A DNA stretch of 64,000 nt, taken from NCBI GenBank assembly GCA_014529385.2, contig CM043963.1, forward strand, positions 193,501 to 257,500, in the 5' to 3' direction. Both the position numbers and the translations under genes were made by a program. The notes under the pieces are model-generated. The model worked only from the letters and a program-made list of their open reading frames with translations, was not told where the DNA came from and made no database searches. The DNA is from Adiantum capillus-veneris (Eukaryota; Streptophyta; Polypodiopsida; Polypodiales; Pteridaceae). Below, piece after piece: positions 44,395 through 57,560 of the stretch (positions are counted from its first letter, which is position 1; each line of letters begins with the position of its first letter).

Positions 44395-47300
44395 CTCGAA
44401 TTGCCCCAAACCCTAAGTTCCCATCGCTACAAGGTAGCAATGATTAATGGCCATGATGCTGAGATATGGGACACTCAGGTTAAAGATGTACCTCTAGAAA
44501 TTCAAGGATACCGTACCTCTTTGGATTTCCAAGTCATGAATATGGAGAGGGCGGATGTGGTTCTTAGTCGTGAGTGGTTTCATAGTTTAGGATCATCACT
44601 TAGACGTAGCTATGAGCATAATAGTCTAATGTTCGAATCCAATGGTGTGCACGTACTGCTGTTGGGGGAGAAGTATGTACCTTCCTCACCACTTATTTGT
44701 ACAGCTGAGCTTATGAAGCTCGCTTCTGATGATGCAATAGAAGAACTCTTTTTGTGTTACTCACTGTGCCATTTTATTTCCAATGTGGATGATGTTTTTA
44801 ACGATGCTAAAGTTTTGAATACAACTTCCTCAACGCCGCATTCTTCTCTCTCTCCTCTTCCAGCTATGTCTACTAATTCAAAACAAGCAAATGTTGCTAA
44901 GGAATTGAAGGAACTTTTAAGGGAATTCAAGGATGTGTTCCCAGATGATTTGCCACCAAAGCTACCGCTGACACGTTCTGTGCAACATGGCATAGACGTG
45001 GTTGTAGGCAGTAAGCCAGTGAGTAAACCGCCTTACCGAATGAGTCATTTGGAGGCTGCTGAGGTGGAATGCCAGCTTGCTGACTATCTCAGTAGAGGGT
45101 TTATTCAACCAAGTTCTTCACCATGGGCCTCTCCCATTCTCTTGGTGAAGAAAAAGGACGGTAGTATGCGCATGTGGGTAAATTACCGTGGATTAAATGC
45201 GGTTACTGTTAAGAACAAGTACCCATTGCCACGAGTAGATGAGCTGTTTGATAAGCTCACCCACGCTCGTATATTTTCAAAGATTGATTTAAGATCTGGG
45301 TATCATCAAGTACGCATCAGTCTTGCGAATATACCCAAAACAGCGTTCCGAACAAGGTTTGGACATTATGAGTTTTTGGTAATGCCCTTTGGGTTAACCA
45401 ATGCTCCAGCTACGTTCATGACACTCATGGATAGTGTCTTGAGACCATACTTGGAAAAGTTTGTTATCATTTTCCTCGATGACATTCTTGTATATAGTGC
45501 ATCTGAGGAAGAGCACTTAGTACATTTGAAACAAGTGTTTCATTTGTTACGCCAAAATCAGTTATATGCCAAGGAATCCAAATGTGATTTCCTCAGGGAG
45601 GAAATTCACTACTTGGGGCAGCTTATTTTGGCTGCAGGGTTACACATGGATCAATCCAAGGTGGATGCCATTCGGAGGTGGACCTCTCCCAAAAATTTGG
45701 AAGAGCTCCAGATTTTTTTAGGCTTTGCAGGTTTTTATCGTCGATTCGTTAAAAACTATGCCCATATTGTTGTTCCCATGACAAATCAGCTAAAAGCCAA
45801 GGGCAAGACTTTTCAGTGGGGATTGGAACAACAGCAAAGTTTTGACAAACTTAAGGACACATTAGCCACAACTCCTATTTTGGCTATTGTGGATCCCTTA
45901 AAGCCATTCGTTTTGGAAACGGATGCTAGTAATCGTGCGATTGGAGTAGTCCTTCTACAGAAGGAAAGGCCGATTGCATTTGAAAGCAAGAAGCTGGATT
46001 CAGCAAAGCAGAATTACTCTGCTTACGAACGAGAGCTCTATGCAATAGTGTCTGCTTTAAAGACATGGCGACATTATTTGTATGGTGCACAGTTCGAGAT
46101 TGTGTTTGACCATGAAAGTATCAAGTGGTTTACACAACAAAGTGATTTGAAGGGTCGCAAGGCCAGGTGGGCTAAGATTCTTCAGGAGTATGACGCCAAG
46201 CTACGATATCATAAAGGGCGGTACAATGTAGTGGCTGATGCTCTCAGCCGAATGCTAGAGATCAACTCTCTCCTTTTCACGGAATTGCGGAGTGAGTTTT
46301 TGGAATCTCTCAAAGGTAAGTGCGAGCATGATACTACATACTCCAAGGTGTGGAGCTATCTTAGAAAGAGGGATCCTTCTCACTCCAGTGTTGGTAGTGG
46401 TTTTGTTTCCTCCACACCCAGTTCTCCTCTATCGAGTGATGAACTGCAGAGATGGAACAATTTTTCCATAGATGATGGGTACCTACTCCACAAGGGGAGA
46501 GTGTGTGTACCGACGGACGCGGACATTCGGCGCCAAATTCTTTATGAATGTCACGATAGTCCAAGTGCACGGCACTCGGGAATTAAGAAAACTTATGCAC
46601 TCGTAAGACGACAGTTTTATTGGCCAGGTTTGCATGGGTATGTTCAAGACTATGTCTTGCATTGCCAAAAATGTCAAGTTAATAAAGTAGAGCGCCTGAA
46701 AGCAGGAGGACTCTTACATCCTTTAGAGATTCCCAACGGTAAATGGGAAAGTATCTCCATGGATTTTATTGTGGGTTTACCAACCACTATTCGAGGACAT
46801 GACTCAGTATCGGTGGTCGTAGACCGGTTGACTAAACTTTGTCGGTTTATTCCAGCAAAGTCAACCATTAAGACCCTAGACTTAGCTAAGTTATTTGTGG
46901 ACAATCTTTACCGGTTGTATGGATTGCCAAGTAACATTGTGAGTGATCGTGATCCCAAGTTTAACAGTCATTTTTGGAGGGCTGTTTTTAAACGATTGGG
47001 TACACAACTTAATTTAAGTACGGCTGATCACCCTGAAAAAGATGGTCAGACGGAACGAGTCAACCAAGTGCTAGAGGATATTCTACGAGCATACGTTAGC
47101 AAGAAGCAATCAGATTGGGAAGATTATCTTCCTATTCTTGAGTTTGCATATAATAGTGCTAAGCATGTTACAACTGGTTTTAGTCCATTCATGCTTATGT
47201 ATGGTTTTCAACCTAGATCACCAGTGACGGTGGGGTTGGCAACTGAGAAGCTCCAACAGGTCAAGGAGTTTCTCCAAGATCATATGGAAATGCTGAGACT

Positions 47301-47828
47301 TGCTCGTGAAAATGTTCGACAAGCACAGGATTGGTATAAGAAGTATGCTGATGAGAAACGTCGGCAAGTTACCTTACGGAAGGTGAAAAGGTATTTTTGC
47401 GTGTGCCAGAGCATTCAGAAACTCTGAAGACTGGACCGACACCCAAATTATCTCCCCGTTATTGCGGGCCATTCAAGATACTCAAGCGCGTTGGTGATAG
47501 GGCCTACAAACTTGAGTTACCTGCACACTTGTGTATCCATCCGGTATTTCATGTAAGTCGTTTACGTAAATGCTTGCATGGGGACGACAATGTTATCGGC
47601 CAGCAGATATTGGTTGATTTCACTGAACCTCCCACTCAACCGCATGAACCTGAACGCATTTTAGATTTTCATGAACTCCGTACTCGTCATCATGTACGTA
47701 GTCAAGCTTTAGTCAAGTGGAAAGATCGACCTGAAGAGGGTGCCACTTGGGAAAACATAAGTGTTCTTAAGAAGAAATTCCCCACTTTTGTTTTCGAGGA
47801 CGAAAACGCTTCTCCAAGAAGGGAGTAA
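44395..47828 (+). pseudogene. pol: Element C pol: protease end, reverse transcriptase, RNase H, integrase, chromodomain
   Basis: The reverse transcriptase has [28 protein letters not shown] and catalytic FLDDILVYS (45471-45498). The RNase H keeps [13 protein letters not shown] and FDHESIKW. The integrase has an HHCC finger ([16 protein letters not shown]), D,D,E residues ([25 protein letters not shown]) and the GPF motif RYCGPFKILKRVG. A one-base loss near 47383 shifts the frame (RKVKRYF for RKGEKVF). The chromodomain is at about 47655-47800 (ERILDFHELRTRHHVRSQAL, VKWKDRPEEGATWE); in this family it can target integration to modified chromatin. The stop TAA at 47826-47828 overlaps the purine run that touches the 3' LTR. 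Confidence 0.93.
47816..47828 (+). other. Element C polypurine tract overlapping the pol stop codon
   Basis: AAGAAGGGAGTAA ends at the first base before the 3' LTR; its last three bases are the stop codon. Confidence 0.75.
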
Positions 47829-47981
47829 TGTCAGGCCAAGGGCCAAACCAAGGGGTCACGGACTCGGCCATGGGCCGGCCATGGGCCGGCTGCCAGTGGG
47901 AAGGGGTCCGAAAGGGGCTAGGAGCCTATTAAATGGAGTCCGGGCGGATGGACCAGGCATGGCAGTCCCTTGGTGCTTACA
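47829..47981 (+). repeat. Element C 3' LTR (153 bp)
   Basis: Partner of 41974-42115, with a tandem CCATGGGCCGG unit; followed by AATTG at 47982-47986. Confidence 0.95.
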
Positions 47982-48427
47982 AATTGGCCGTTCTTCCTCT
48001 TTGTTGATGTCAAGCTTCGTTGTTTTTTATACTTTTTTTGTGTGTGCATATGGCGTTCATGTGCTATGTGTTTATACGTGTGTACGCATGTAGGTGAGTG
48101 TTTAAATGTATGCATGCACGTATGCGTGCTCGTGTATGTATGTGCATGTGAGTGTTTACGTGCATATATATGGGATTGTGTGTGTGTGTGTAGGTGTGTG
48201 TGTGTATGGTCGGCAAGAGTGCGGGAGATGGGTGAGATAGGCGTGAGTGAGAGTGCATGCGAGAATGTGTGCGTGGGAACAAGAGGGACAGAAATATAAC
48301 TATTATATATTTTTATAATTCATGGAGCTCGGCCGGCTTGAGTGAGTAGAGAGAGAGCAATGGCAAGAGGCTGAGGGGTGAGTGTGTGGGTGTGGGCGCG
48401 TTTGTGTGTATGTGTGTGTGCGCGCAC

Positions 48428-49007
<580 letters not shown>

Positions 49008-49484
49008 GGAGAGAGAGAGAGAGATGGGAATGAGTGCTGGGGAGAGCAAGGGGCTAAGGGGTGCAGGGGAGAGAGAAAGGGAGTGGTGAGTGAATGAGAC
49101 AGAGAGTCGGCCTGTGGTGGTTGACAAACAAGAGCGGAGGAGAGGGGCTTGGTGAGGTGGTGAGAGAGTGGGGGTGAGAAGGGAGAGATGGCCCACCGTA
49201 GGGAGAAAGAGGGAGCATGGACGAGGGGGGTATGGATGAGAGGGGTGAGAGAGAGAGAGTGAATAATGAAAGAGAGAGAGGGAGAAACTTCTTTTACAAA
49301 CATGGCGGCCCGCCAGAGGGAGGAAAAGGGTTTGTTTTATACACCCATTGGGCTAGGTGACACAGGAGCAAGATAAGAGAGAGAGATAGTGGGTTGGCGG
49401 AGCCGAACAGGGGAGAGAGAGGACTCGTCCTCTGGTGATAATGGAGGATTGTGTCCAAACCGAGGGGCGGCCCACCATGGACAA

Positions 49485-49493
49485 GCATAGAAG
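49485..49493. repeat. 9-bp target-site duplication of the Mutator-like element (left)
   Basis: GCATAGAAG, repeated at 58954-58962. Confidence 0.95.
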
Positions 49494-49514
49494 GGGTGCT
49501 ATCACTTAACGAGC
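49494..49514 (+). repeat. Left terminal inverted repeat of the Mutator-like element
   Basis: GGGTGCTATCACTTAACGAG and one more C; one mismatch to the right TIR. Confidence 0.9.
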
Positions 49515-50363
49515 GGTGAAAACTGAGCAAGGGATAAAAGGCGAGCAACAAAAAGTGAGTAAGAGAGATATGAATGTGCACACCACAACATGCTTCATTT
49601 GAAACTACACAATATACAACATAATAAATGGATATATCTCAACCCATAAAGCTCATGGTTTTGAACCTTCACCACCAACCACTAAGATGAATTTACCATA
49701 TTTTATTACATGTTCGAAAAAAATCTCAAGAGCATTGAACAATGCTTGAAGCTTATGAGGCAATGGATTGTTGCAAAGAGGTACCCAAATAGTGCCTAGT
49801 GATAATTTACATGAAGTCTTGACGACCAAAGAATGGTTGTTGATATTATTATGTGTGTTGAGTGAGGCCTTTGTGAGGGCGAGAGAAGAAGTAAGATTTA
49901 TTAATTTTAATAAAACTATTTAATGTTTGAGAGATGTTTTCGGACAAAGACATTGAAGACTAATGCAGAGCGCTAATGCAATGCTGAATCTCTCTTTTGC
50001 TATGTGATCTTATCAATTGCACTCACCACGACCACTTAAGAAAATCTAATGCTTTGCATCAATAGGTATACTAAAATGGCAATAACTAGCATTTTTTTTG
50101 TTTAAATTGAAAAAAAAAGCACTTCATATCAAACAACAAGGACATATTTGCTACAAAAATTAAGTCTCCTACTTCATATCTCGTTTGTAGTTCGCTCGGA
50201 CCCGTGGGGAGAAAGATTTAGGTGCAATTTTTGGAGGAAGAAAAGGGTCATGGATTTTGTTGGAGGTTCGAGCACAACCAACAGATGATCAGTAGCAAGG
50301 CTCAACAGGACATGCCGGTGGAGCCAGAGCCATATCCAAAAACAATAGAGATGCAAAACCGAC
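49515..50363. other. Mutator-like element, left interior
   Basis: AT-rich, no recognised domain. A minus-strand ORF of 82 codons at 50174-50422 extends into the copia LTR and has no family match that I know. Confidence 0.5.
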
Positions 50364-50368
50364 ATTTG
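50364..50368. repeat. Target-site duplication of D (ATTTG, left)
   Basis: Matches 55877-55881. Confidence 0.95.
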
Positions 50369-50560
50369 TGAAGGAGTACGAGCGAAAGTGCGACGCAAGA
50401 GAGAGTGGGAGAAGAAGAGCACGACGATATGGTGAAATCGCTCTACTGTAATGTGTAGAGCATAGTGAGTTCTTATTAGGTTTTTACAAAAGAATATGTG
50501 TACATACCTGGCGGCCCGCCCACTTACCTAGGCGACCACATTGGGCTTTATACCCCAACA
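50369..50560 (-). repeat. Element D 3' LTR
   Basis: 192 bp, about 95% identical to 55686-55876. The purine run AGTGGGAGGT on the minus strand just before it (50561-50570) is the polypurine tract. Confidence 0.95.
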
Positions 50561-50738
50561 ACCTCCCACTTAAAGTCCAATGTGGTACTTTAAGTGTGAA
50601 AGAAGCTACTATACAAGCTAATATACAAGAGATGTACTACCCTACACCTAACTGCTTGCGAAAATGCGCAAAGCTCTCTGAGGGAAGTCCTTTTGTAAGT
50701 AGATCAGCAAGATTTTCTGTGGTGTGAACTTTGACAAG

Positions 50739-53480
50739 CTAAAGTTGCTTATCCTCGAGCATTTCCCTGATGAAATGATACTTCACATCCACATGCTTTG
50801 TCTTTGAGTGATAAACTGGATTGCGAGCCAATTGTATAGCACTTTGACTATCACAATATAACACAGGCATCTCTTCTCTGATTCCCAAATCTGTTACTAG
50901 TCGATTAAGCCAAATTGATTCTTTGCATGCCTCTGATGCTGCAACATATTCAGCCTCTGTAGTAGACTGAGTAACACAATCTTGTAATCTAGAACGCCAT
51001 GATACTGCTCCACCAGTCAATGTAAAGACATACCCTGACATAGACCTTCGGTTGTCTAAGTCACCTGCATAATCTGAGTCTGTAAAACCCTTTACACTTA
51101 GATCCTGACTCCCATAGCATATACACATACTCTTTGTAGCTTTCAGGTATCTCAATATTCCTTTCACTGCCTCCCAATGTTTCTTGCCTGGGTTTGACAT
51201 GTATCGACTTACTACTCCCACTGCAAATGCAATGTCTGGGCGAGTAGCAATTATTGCATACATCAAACTACCCACTGCAGACGCATATGGAATCTTATCC
51301 ATTTCAGCCTGTTCTTCCTCAGACACAGGACAATCTTGTTTGCTAAGTTTCACATATGGTGGCAATGGAATACTCAGTGCATTGAAATGTTGCAAAACCT
51401 TGTCAATATACTATGTTTGAGATAACCAAATCAACTTCTTTGATCTGTCTCTCTCAATGCGCATACCAAGTATATGACTGGCCTCACCCATGTCTTTCAT
51501 GTCAAACGATTTTGCCATCTTTGACTTCAAAGCTGAAATTTCTTCCAAGTGCTTGCCAGCAATCAACATGTCATCCACATACAAAATAAGGATCAGCCAA
51601 CTACCATCCTTAGCCTTCTTTGTATATAGATAGTGATCGAACTCACTACGTTTGTAGCCTTGAGAAATCATAAACTTGTGGAATTTATGGTACCATGCCC
51701 TCGGTGATTGTTTTAAGCCATAAAGACTCTTTAACAACTGGCATACCCAATCTTCCTTGCCTTTCTCAACAAACCCTTCTGGCTGCTGCATGTAAATTTC
51801 CACATCTAAATCACCATGCAAGAACGCTGTCTTGACATCCATTTGGTGCAACACCAAATCTAATATGGCAACCAATGCAAGAAAGCATCTCAGTGTAGTC
51901 ATCTTGACCACCGGAGAGAAGACTTCATCAAAGTCAATGCCTTGTTCTTGCTTAAAGCCCTTGGCAACAAGCCTTGCTTTGTACTTTGGCTGACTATCAT
52001 GAGCGGTGATCTTATACCTGTAAACCCATTTACAAGGTAGAGCCTTTTTGCCCTGTGGTAATTTAACTAGCTTCCATGTCTTGTTTTTATGCAGAGCTGT
52101 CATCTCTGACTGCATGGCCAATTGCCAATTCCCGGAGTCCTTCATTTGCACCGCTTCCTTGTAACATGAAGGCTCATTGCAATCAGTCAACATGACATAA
52201 TTCATAGATGGAACAAACCTATCAGGAGGTCGCGTGACACGTCCAGATCTACGCACAATAGGTGGCTCAGGCTCAGCCGCAACCTGTGGTTCCACTCTAT
52301 CCTGTCCTTACTCCTCTTGAGCCCTGACATTTTGTCTTGCACGTGCAGGTCCATCTTCTTGGAAGACAACTCTTCTAATCTCCTCAACCCTCTCTGGTTT
52401 AGAATGATATTTGGATTCATTAAAGTGAACATCATTGCTGCGGACAACCTTTCTAGATTCGGGATCCCAAAGTCTGTACCCCATCTCACCAGAATTACCA
52501 TAGCCTAGAAAGATGCACTTTGTACTCTTTGGCTCAAGTTTGTTCCTAAATTCCTTTGGAACGTGAGTATATGCCTCACAGCCAAAGACTCTGAGATGCT
52601 TGTATGAGGGCATTTTGCTTGACCATACCATCTCTGGCACTGAATCCTTCTGCAAAACCTTGCTAGGAGATCTATTTACAAGATGAAGAGATGTTGATAC
52701 AGCTTCAGCCCAAAACCCATTTGGCAGCTGTGCATTAGACAACATACTTTTGACCTTCTCTTGTATGGTCCTATTCATCCTCTCAGCAACACCATTTTGA
52801 GGAGGATTGTAAGGAGCAGTAAGTTCACATTTTATACCTTTTGACTCACAAAAGTCCTGAAAGGCCTTTGAAACATACTCTCCACCATTGTCAGTGCGTA
52901 AGCATTTAAGCTTCTTGCCACTCTGATTCTCCACAAGTGTCACAAACGTTTTGAAAACACTAAACGCTTCATCCTTGTGCTTGAGAAAGTAAACCCATAC
53001 TTTCCTCGAGTAATCATCTATAAATGTCATAAAGTAAGAAGCTCCCCCTAGAGATAGGTTAGGCATAGGTCCACACAAATCACTATGAACAAGAGCCAAC
53101 TGTGTATCTCTTCTACTGCTTCTATGCTTATGTGGCTGCTGTGTTTGCTTACCATACAGACAATGTTCACAGAATTCAAAATCATTAAATGAAAAGCCAG
53201 GCAAATAACCGGAACGAGACAAGATTGTCATTCCCTTCTTGGACATATGTCCTAACCGGCTATGCCACAAAGAAACGTTCGGATGCTCGGTTACATTGAT
53301 TACATCTTTAGAGACATTTGATACATAAATCATGTAAAGTCCTCCAGACTTTACTCCATGTGCTGTCATAGAACCCTTGGATATCTTCCACATGTTTTGT
53401 CCAAAAGTGGTGACGTAGCCAGCATCATCAAGTAAACCTGTGTTGATCAAGCTCTTTGTAATTGTGGGAACATGTCTCAC
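50739..53480 (-). pseudogene. pol: Element D pol: integrase, reverse transcriptase, RNase H
   Basis: Integrase at 53480-52308 has the HHCC finger (LWHSRLGHMSKKG, CEHCLYGKQ), then HSDLCGPMP, RTDNGGEY and NGVAERMNRTIQE, which supply D, D and E. A TAA near 52305 breaks the frame. Reverse transcriptase at 52295-51411 has AFLHGDLDVEIYMQQPEGF, SLYGLKQSPRAW and the catalytic YVDDMLIAG. A TAG follows LSQT at 51411-51413, where related elements read a lysine or similar residue. The C-terminal part at 51395-50739 contains DSDYAGD, TEAEYVAAS and the RNase H end KHVDVKYHFIREML. Two nonsense codons and an upstream frameshift make it inactive. Confidence 0.93.
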
Positions 53481-53485
53481 ACTCT

Positions 53486-54598
53486 TCAGCGTGAAAGAAG
53501 GCCATTCTGAAACTTCAATTGAACATCTCCAACACCTAAGATATCACATGTCTGCCCATTGCCTAGCTGAACATGATCTTTAGTGGTCACATAAGAAGTA
53601 AACCACTCCTTGTTTGGAGACACATGAAGTGATGTCCCTGAGTCTATAATCCAGTCACTCAGTGCATTTCCATCAGATGCTGTAAGAAGAGCTGAGTCCA
53701 TTGTATTCTTCAAGAAGTAGATGTCTCCTGACACTAGACTGGCATCCTTTGCAACAGTGTTTGTCACATTTATTTCTTGAATCTTCACTGAGGACTTGTT
53801 CTTCTCACCATGGTCTTCAGCTTTCTCTTTGCCTTTTTCTGCTTTCCATTCTCTGTAGTCTCTTTTCATGTGACCCTTCTTGCCACAATGGTAGCATTCT
53901 ATGTCACTCTTGCCTTTAGCACTGCGGGACTTGCTACGAGACCGATTCCTCTTTCCACCTTTGTACTTTTCTTTGGTCCTTCCCCTGACAACTAAGGTTG
54001 TTCCTTTGCCTTTGTCCATTGTCTTTCTATTGGTTTCTTCAGTAAGCAGACTTCCTTCTACACCTGCTATGTTCAAACCATCTGGAGGTGCAGAATTACT
54101 CAAAGATGTGCAAAAAGTGTCCCAGCTTTCCGGCAATGTGATCAACAGGAACATAGCTCTAACAGGTTCATCAAACTTGACACCTTGAGCTGACAACTGA
54201 CTATAGATTGTGTTGAATTCATTCAGATGATTGGACATAGGTGTCCCTTCTTTCATCTTCAAGTCAACAAGCTTCTTAAGCCAGTATAACTGTGAAGCTA
54301 CACTCTGCTTCTCATAAAGATCACTCAGCTTTAACCATGCTTGATAAGCCGACATCTTGTCGGCTACATTGAAGTAAACGCTTTCTCCCAAAGTCAGCAT
54401 AATGGTAGAAAGTGCCAATTCATCCATTTCGCTCCATTCATCTTCGTCCATATCTTCCTGTTTTATCCCTTTGAGCTTTATAGGTTTTATCTACTTCTTT
54501 TGTACCAACACGTGCCAAATCAGCTTCTTCCACAATGGGAAATTGGTTCCATTCAGCTTCTTGATATTGTAAAGAGCAGTGTCCTGTGATCCGGCCAT
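53486..54598 (-). pseudogene. gag: Element D gag and protease
   Basis: The true start is the ATG at 54598 (MAGSQDTALYNIKKLNGTNF). TAG at 54493-54491 is codon 36. The frame continues IKPIKLKGIKQEDMDEDEW and is open to the end. The zinc knuckle reads CYHCGKKGHMKRDY: the last ligand Cys has become Tyr. The protease motif is IIDSGTSLHVS. A one-base frameshift near 53490 separates it from VRHVPTITKSLINTG, where the integrase region begins. This would be the structural protein and maturation enzyme of D. Confidence 0.92.
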
Positions 54599-55670
54599 AG
54601 CTACGCTTCATAGTGGTTTACTTTCCTGGAAAAAATTTGGCAGAGTTTCCCCTGTAAACTGACCTCTGAACCAATATCAACCTGTCAAATGAACCAAGAA
54701 AGCTTCAGATTCTGCATAAATTTTGGCGGAGTCTCCTTTGTAAAATGGCTCTGGTGTACTCAAAAAACAGACCCAAAAACAACTCAAAAAACACTGTCTC
54801 TCTGACACTGTAAGCTGCAGGTAAACCTGTCCTGCACCTGTACTGTCTCTCACTGTCCTGTAAGCATAGACTGTGACAATGCCTCAACGGTAGTAAAGCA
54901 AAGATGCAATCCCAACTGTCTAACTCACAGTCAATACATCCTAGCTGCCTATCTAAGGGTGCTCGAGGGATCGCTCCAAGACCTGTATCACCGAAAGGAT
55001 CTCAACATTCGAGAATCCCCCAGCTCAATAAAACCTCACTCGACCTCAACAAAGGCTGCACTAGATCTGACAGTACATAGACTTCCCACAAAGTCATACA
55101 TCCACAAATTTCCCATTGTATGCTGTAACCGCTGCGGCAGTTGTTTGTTGCGTGACTCACAGCCAGCAAACCCTCAACAAACATACATCATCTCTGACAA
55201 TACATCCCATGTGGAAGTACCTGCAATGTCAGGATGAAATCTGGAATATCAAGCAGCAAACACAAGCTACCTAATGAACTAGTGGATGTCGCCTACAGTC
55301 TGTGTGTAGATGCGCCCGTGTCGTATGTGACACGCCTCCAAGAACTGTGAGCCGTCCTTCGATGTGTAGACAGCCACAAATCAACACTCTGGGAGTGTCG
55401 ATATCCTCAACACCTGCAGTCGTAGGCCGAAAACCCCAAATTTGCAGAGTCAGATCTGCACCCGTCGAGACCACGTAGTCGAAAATGGCTTGCGCAGACC
55501 TTTTTCGAAGCCGAACGGTGACCGAGATGACCTCAGAATGAAATTCTGACAACACCGAGCCCTTAGGGCTATCCCACGAGATTTGGGGCCGTGTCTTCGC
55601 CTGTCGAATTTCACTCCAATCTGAGTTGGTGACTCTAGCCTCTTGCAGTGCTACCCCGAGCCTCGATCTG
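54599..55670 (-). other. Element D leader (about 1.07 kb)
   Basis: Non-coding stretch between primer-binding site and gag, long for a copia element of this size. ACTGTCTCTC-type phrases recur near 54795-54860. No supported ORF. Confidence 0.6.
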
Positions 55671-55683
55671 AGCTCTGATACCA
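55671..55683 (-). other. Element D primer-binding site
   Basis: The minus strand reads TGGTATCAGAGCT, complementary to initiator tRNA-Met. Confidence 0.95.
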
Positions 55684-55685
55684 GT

Positions 55686-55876
55686 TGAAGGAGTACGAGC
55701 GGAAGTGCGGCGCGAGAGAGAGTGCTAGAAGAAGAGCACGACGATATGGTGAACTCGCTCTACTATAATGTGTAGAGCATAGTGAGTTCTTATTAGGTTT
55801 TTACAAAAGAATATGTGTACATACCTGGCGGCCCGCCCACTTACCTGGCGACCACATTGGGCTTTATACCCCAACA
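55686..55876 (-). repeat. Element D 5' LTR
   Basis: 191 bp; partner of 50369-50560; followed by ATTTG at 55877-55881. Confidence 0.95.
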
Positions 55877-55881
55877 ATTTG

Positions 55882-57115
55882 CAATTAATTGCAAGTTTCC
55901 CTTGGCCTCACGTAGCCAAGTACCCGCTTATGAATATGGAAGGCCTTGCCATAGGTAGAAAGAACCTCAATACCGCATCTGACACTTTATCGCCTTTGCA
56001 CAGCAACATCTCCTGCTTTGTTGCTGGCGACGACAGCCCCCCTGCATCTTTTGCACCCTTGGCCCCACAACACTTGCACGGCCTCTTCCTGAACCTTTTG
56101 CACCCGTAGTGTCACCCATGCAATAGTCCCATCCAAGGTGCACCCCTCCCCCTGCATGTGCCACAATCTGATAGATGTGGGTTGTTCCCCCCACACCCGA
56201 CCTCTGTTGGGATTGAGACGGGCCATCTCATTCTCATAGGCTCTCCTACGGCCTCTTGTTTGCTATCGGTCCTCCCTTGAACGTGCACGAACTAGCTAAC
56301 ATCATGCCGTGATATACGACACCTTCATAACAGGTGTTGCCTTTCCAACATGCACAGTTTGCCATAGGTGAGCAAGCGCCACACAACTCTCTCACCGGCC
56401 TGTATTAACTAGCGTTTCCAAATGCTTCCCTATACACCCTGGTGAGCACTAGCCGCTATCAACTAGCGTTTTGAAAACATGTACCTATAACCTTGTTTAG
56501 AAACCTCTCACTTGCCTCTTCCAACTAGCGTTTGGAAACGCTTCCCTTTAAACCCTGGTGAGTGAATAATTTTTAAGTCTTGTTCTAATGAAATTTTGTC
56601 TCTCACTAGCCCATTTGCAATTGAGTTTTGAAACGATAGGTTCAAGCCTTTATGAGAGCCTCGAGGAATTCTTCACAAATTTTTTTCATGCCTAAAAACA
56701 TTCAAGACAGACCAACCTTTTTGCACTAGCATCCGCAAATGCTATGCTAAACACACTCGTGATGGCACATTGAGGAAATTTCTTTCTCATGTTAAATTTG
56801 GGACCTAGTTTACATACATGCATTAAAGTTACTTTTATACCTTAAAATGGTAATGAGACACTAGCCTATTTGCAACGGTGTTTTGAAATGCTACACAAAA
56901 TAAAAGCCAAAGCCACATAATGTGAGTGATAATATATTTGGGGGGCAACACGTTGAGAAAAGAGAAACAAAACCAAATAATACAATGTTTCTGATCTTAT
57001 CAAACAAACGGGTGGCACTGTTTAGTCTTTATTTTTTCATCCAATAGTGAGGTAACTTGCAAGATACCACTTAATGAAAAATGTTTGGGCACCGTATTTT
57101 TAGTCTTATACATTT
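55882..57115. other. Mutator-like element, right interior with degenerate short repeats
   Basis: 55987-56226 is GC-rich and open on the minus strand without a recognised product. At about 56407 and 56521 the phrase AACTAGCGTTT...CCCTGGTGAG recurs, with a partial copy near 56469. The rest is AT-rich without an ORF. Confidence 0.5.
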
Positions 57116-57560
57116 TTACAATCTATTAGCGAGAATCTCTACAGATTCCCTTGATTTCTCTTTTTTTCCGTAGGCATCAACCCTGTCCTTGCTGTCCACG
57201 TTGCGAGCCATCACCTCGTTGGCAAGCTCCACATCTACGATAGCCTGCTCGTCGAGACCTTGGCACCACACTGCCACTGTGTCCACATTTTCCTTCCTCT
57301 TCGTGGCTGCGGCCAGTTGTCTTATTGTCACCACCCTGTCCCGCAACATCTCCCAATATGACCACCATCCCTGCTCCTTTGTCTGAAAGAGGAAGATAGA
57401 AAGTGCATTGCATGCCACAGGTAGGATGCACTGTGGAGGACAATAGATAGGAAGAGAGAGAGAGAGTTTTAACTGAGCAAAGTCTTGAGGCGGCCGCAAG
57501 AAGGGCTTGAGCTCTGGATTGCCAGACGGGAAACAGGGTCTGCGATGCAAATCGGGGTCT
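57116..57560 (-). pseudogene. Possible captured host exon in the Mutator-like element
   Basis: Minus-strand open frame, 144 codons as called. Inside it the sequence TCTATCTTCCTCTTTCAG (near 57400-57385) looks like a plant 3' splice site. The frame after it reads TKEQGWWSYWEMLRDRVVTI, continues RQLAAATKRKENVDTVAVWC and stops at 57116. I do not recognise the protein. The GC content is higher than the flanks. The region could be a host gene fragment carried by the transposon, a decayed accessory ORF, or chance. Confidence 0.35.

Larger units (their letters stand above)
41974..47981 (+). mobile_element. Element C: Ty3/gypsy chromovirus with very short LTRs (6.0 kb)
   Basis: LTRs of 142 bp (41974-42115) and 153 bp (47829-47981) begin TGTCAGGCC and end TTACA. 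The target duplication AATTG is perfect (41969-41973, 47982-47986). The primer-binding site is TGGTATCAGAGC. Gag, protease, reverse transcriptase, RNase H, integrase and a C-terminal chromodomain are present in chromovirus order. The paralogous empty site at about 63820-63840 in the right-hand E LTR confirms the ends. Confidence 0.97.
50369..55876 (-). mobile_element. Element D: Ty1/copia retrotransposon, Tork-like (5.5 kb)
   Basis: LTRs of 192 bp (50369-50560) and 191 bp (55686-55876), with TG...CA ends read as TGTTGGGG...CCTTCA on the minus strand. The target duplication ATTTG is perfect (50364-50368, 55877-55881). The initiator-Met primer-binding site lies at 55671-55683. Domain order Gag, protease, integrase, reverse transcriptase, RNase H is that of copia. 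Clade call is by resemblance to Tnt1-type integrase. Confidence 0.96.

Noticed and set aside
54341-54589. Plus-strand ORFs across copia D (for example 53701-53919, 53901-54188, 54341-54589)
   Set aside because: Shadows of the minus-strand gag and pol frames.
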